Shown here piece by piece: positions 7,064 through 8,357 of a DNA stretch of 8,357 bases. The position numbers and the translations under genes are program-made. The notes beneath the pieces were generated by a model. It saw only the letters and a list, made by a program, of their open reading frames with translations. It searched no databases and was not told the DNA's origin. Within the stretch, counting starts at the first letter, position 1. Every line of letters begins with the position of its first letter. The stretch covers positions 1 through 8,357 of the forward strand of contig JAUWNP010000198.1 in NCBI GenBank assembly GCA_030612585.1, read 5' to 3'. Source of the stretch: Anaerolineae bacterium (GTDB lineage Bacteria > Chloroflexota > Anaerolineae > B4-G1).

Positions 7064-7084
7064 ACGCAATACGCAATACGCAAC
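7064..7084. repeat. Tandem 7-base repeat, ACGCAAT
   Basis: Three units, ACGCAAT, ACGCAAT, ACGCAAC, are followed by a degenerate ACGAACG that runs up to the ribosome-binding site. The frame is open through both heptamer runs and an ATG exists at 7041, but the peptide it would add is only repeat-encoded and precedes a lipoprotein signal. This DNA is therefore treated as non-coding leader. Confidence 0.78.
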
Positions 7085-7090
7085 ACGAAC

Positions 7091-7096
7091 GGAGGT
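7091..7096 (+). promoter_or_regulatory. Strong ribosome-binding site deciding the adaptor start
   Basis: GGAGGT stands seven bases before the ATG at 7104. It favours this start over the in-frame ATG at 7041, which lies within heptamer repeats and has no comparable site. Confidence 0.85.
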
Positions 7097-7103
7097 AATA
7101 ACG

Positions 7104-8300
7104 ATGAAGAGAACCATTGCTATAGGACTGGTGGTGTTGACTGTGCTCCTTTCAGGCTGCGGAGGGGACGCGGAAGAGACGGCGACGCCGGAGGTGGAGA
7201 TGGAGTTCGTGCCTGTGGTCTCCGTCACGGGGGAGGTGGTGCCGGCGGTGTGGGCCACCGTCAGCGCCCAGGCCGGCGGCACGGTGCTGGAGGTGCTGGT
7301 GGAGCCAGGGGACGAGGTGGCGGCGGGCGATCTGCTGGTCCGGCTCGACCCCACCGACGCACAACTAGCAGTGCAGCAGGCACAGACGGCGGTGGAGACC
7401 GCCCAGGCCCAACTGGCGCTTCTGAAGACAGGCCCCCGCCCGGAACAGGTCGCCGTGGCCGAGGCGCAGATCGAAGCGGCCCAGGCTGTGATTTCCCAGA
7501 CCGCCGCCCAGCGGAATCAACTCTGGTCCGGGGCGACGGAGGCGGAGATCGCGGCAGCCCAGGCGCAGGTGGCAGCGGCCCAGGTGGAGCAGTGGATGGC
7601 CCGCGAGGCCCACGACCAGACGATGAAGTGCTACACCATGCCAGATGGCGGCGAGGTCTGCCCGGCGTTGGGCGCGCCGGAGGAGCGGGCCCGTTACGCT
7701 CTCCACGCCGCCGACGAAGCGCTGGCGGCGGCGAGAGCGCAACTGGATGCCCTGAAGGCAGGGTCGTATCTCCAGGTGCGCACGGCGGAGGCGGCGGTGT
7801 CGGCGGCGGAGGCACAGCAGGACGTTAGCCAGGCGCAACTGGATCTGCTCCAGGCGGGGGCCACCGCCGGGGAGATCGCCGTCGCCGAGGCAGCGGTAAC
7901 ACAGGCAGAGGCCGCGCTGGAGACAGACCGCGTGGCGCTGGAACGCTGCGAGGTCCGCGCTCCTTTCGCGGGAACCGCCGGCGCGATGAACGTGCGGATG
8001 GGCGAACTGATCGTGCCCGGCCAATCCCTGGTCACGCTGGGCGACCTGACCACGCTGCGAGTAGAGACCACCGATCTGGACGAGACCCAGGTGGCGCGGG
8101 TGGCGGGCGATCAGCAAGCCGCCGTCACCTTTGACGCCCTCCCGGAGCGGGTCTTCACCGGCCACGTGACCCGCATCTCCCCCATGGCCAAACCGGGCGC
8201 GGGTGGGGTCAACTATACCGTGGTAATCATCCTGGACGAGATTGACCCTGCGATCCGGTGGGGGATGACGGCATTTGTGGATATCGAGGTGGGACAGTAG
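7104..8300 (+). CDS. Lipoprotein HlyD/MacA-type membrane-fusion (periplasmic adaptor) protein
   Basis: The 398-residue product is the adaptor of an ABC-type exporter, anchored by lipid outside the membrane. Residues 1-19 are a lipoprotein signal (MKRT, hydrophobic core, lipobox LSGC with Cys19). A first lipoyl half follows (about 52-85: SAQAGGTVLEVLVEPGDEV, LVRLDPTDA). Next is a long alanine/glutamine-rich coiled-coil hairpin (about 87-280), the second lipoyl half (RAPFAGTAGAMNVRMGELIVPGQ, about 285-307, with key residues APFAG and GE.V.PG), and a beta-barrel part ending GMTAFVDIEVGQ. The hairpin holds four copies of a G..(x)EIA.AEA.V..A motif (Gly110, 143, 220, 252) and a Cys176/Cys186 pair in a proline/glycine loop. 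The start is set by GGAGGT and the signal peptide. It probably couples the two permeases to export or to an outside partner. The cargo is not evident, and the ATPase would be expected nearby. Confidence 0.92.
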   Translation: MKRTIAIGLVVLTVLLSGCGGDAEETATPEVEMEFVPVVSVTGEVVPAVWATVSAQAGGTVLEVLVEPGDEVAAGDLLVRLDPTDAQLAVQQAQTAVETAQAQLALLKTGPRPEQVAVAEAQIEAAQAVISQTAAQRNQLWSGATEAEIAAAQAQVAAAQVEQWMAREAHDQTMKCYTMPDGGEVCPALGAPEERARYALHAADEALAAARAQLDALKAGSYLQVRTAEAAVSAAEAQQDVSQAQLDLLQAGATAGEIAVAEAAVTQAEAALETDRVALERCEVRAPFAGTAGAMNVRMGELIVPGQSLVTLGDLTTLRVETTDLDETQVARVAGDQQAAVTFDALPERVFTGHVTRISPMAKPGAGGVNYTVVIILDEIDPAIRWGMTAFVDIEVGQ

Positions 8301-8357
8301 GTTGGTAGATTGGGAAACTGGTAGATTGGTACATTGGGTACCAATCTACCAATCTAC
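8300..8357. repeat. TACCAATC-family repeat cluster with perfect hairpin after the adaptor gene
   Basis: Complementary-orientation units (GGTTGGTA, GATTGGG, CTGGTA, GATTGGTA) are followed by forward units (TACCAATC, TACCAATC, TAC) up to the window edge, where the cluster is cut off. A perfect 13-base inverted repeat pairs 8319-8331 with 8339-8351 around a seven-base loop. An alternative 12-base pairing uses 8302-8313 with 8341-8352, so two exclusive folds exist. No T-run is seen, so a terminator role is unproven. Confidence 0.8.

Noticed and set aside
7041..7103. ATG at 7041 as the adaptor start
   Set aside because: It would put 21 repeat-encoded residues before a standard lipoprotein signal; GGAGGT supports 7104.
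7365..8165. 266-codon minus-strand open frame opposite the adaptor
   Set aside because: Antisense of the coiled-coil repeats; its Leu/Arg/His-rich composition mirrors the Ala/Glu/Gln codons on the other strand.

Overview
The window is dense, GC-rich bacterial DNA. It carries three large plus-strand genes, a 5'-cut plus-strand gene at the left edge, and a small two-gene minus-strand module wedged between two of them. Alanine/glycine-rich coding sequence, internally doubled MacB/FtsX-type permeases, a lipoprotein HlyD-type adaptor and short tandem 7- and 8-base intergenic repeats together suggest a Chloroflexota-like (Anaerolineae-type) bacterium. That placement is inference from style; no rRNA or taxonomic marker is present.

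Left part (3-1889): the 3' part of a gene whose visible product starts inside an isoprenylcysteine-methyltransferase-like (ICMT) membrane domain. It runs without a break into the central and phosphohistidine domains of a PEP-synthase/rifampin-phosphotransferase-like enzyme. The join falls at the last strand of where the ATP-grasp domain would normally be, so the methyltransferase-like module appears to stand in place of the nucleotide-binding domain. This is the most unusual protein in the window.

Middle and right (1972-8300): two paralogous ABC-transporter permeases (1972-4203 and 4796-7030), each with two fused MacB_PCD-FtsX units, followed by a lipoprotein membrane-fusion/adaptor protein (7104-8300). 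Together they look like the membrane and adaptor parts of a MacAB/LolCDE-type export or lipoprotein-handling system. No ATP-binding subunit is in the window; it may lie just downstream.

Between the permeases, on the minus strand, sits a compact type II toxin-antitoxin pair (antitoxin 4472-4735, RelE/ParE-like toxin 4225-4485). It has its own strong-looking promoter, and the -35 box of that promoter touches the start codon of the second permease.

Intergenic DNA is not plain. An 8-base family (TACCAATC and its complement) occurs before permease 1, after permease 1 and after the adaptor, forming tandem runs and hairpins. At two genes it begins exactly on the TAG stop codon, and it supplies the stop of the toxin gene. 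A different, 7-base tandem family fills the gap before the adaptor gene. No tRNA, rRNA, CRISPR array or transposase was seen.
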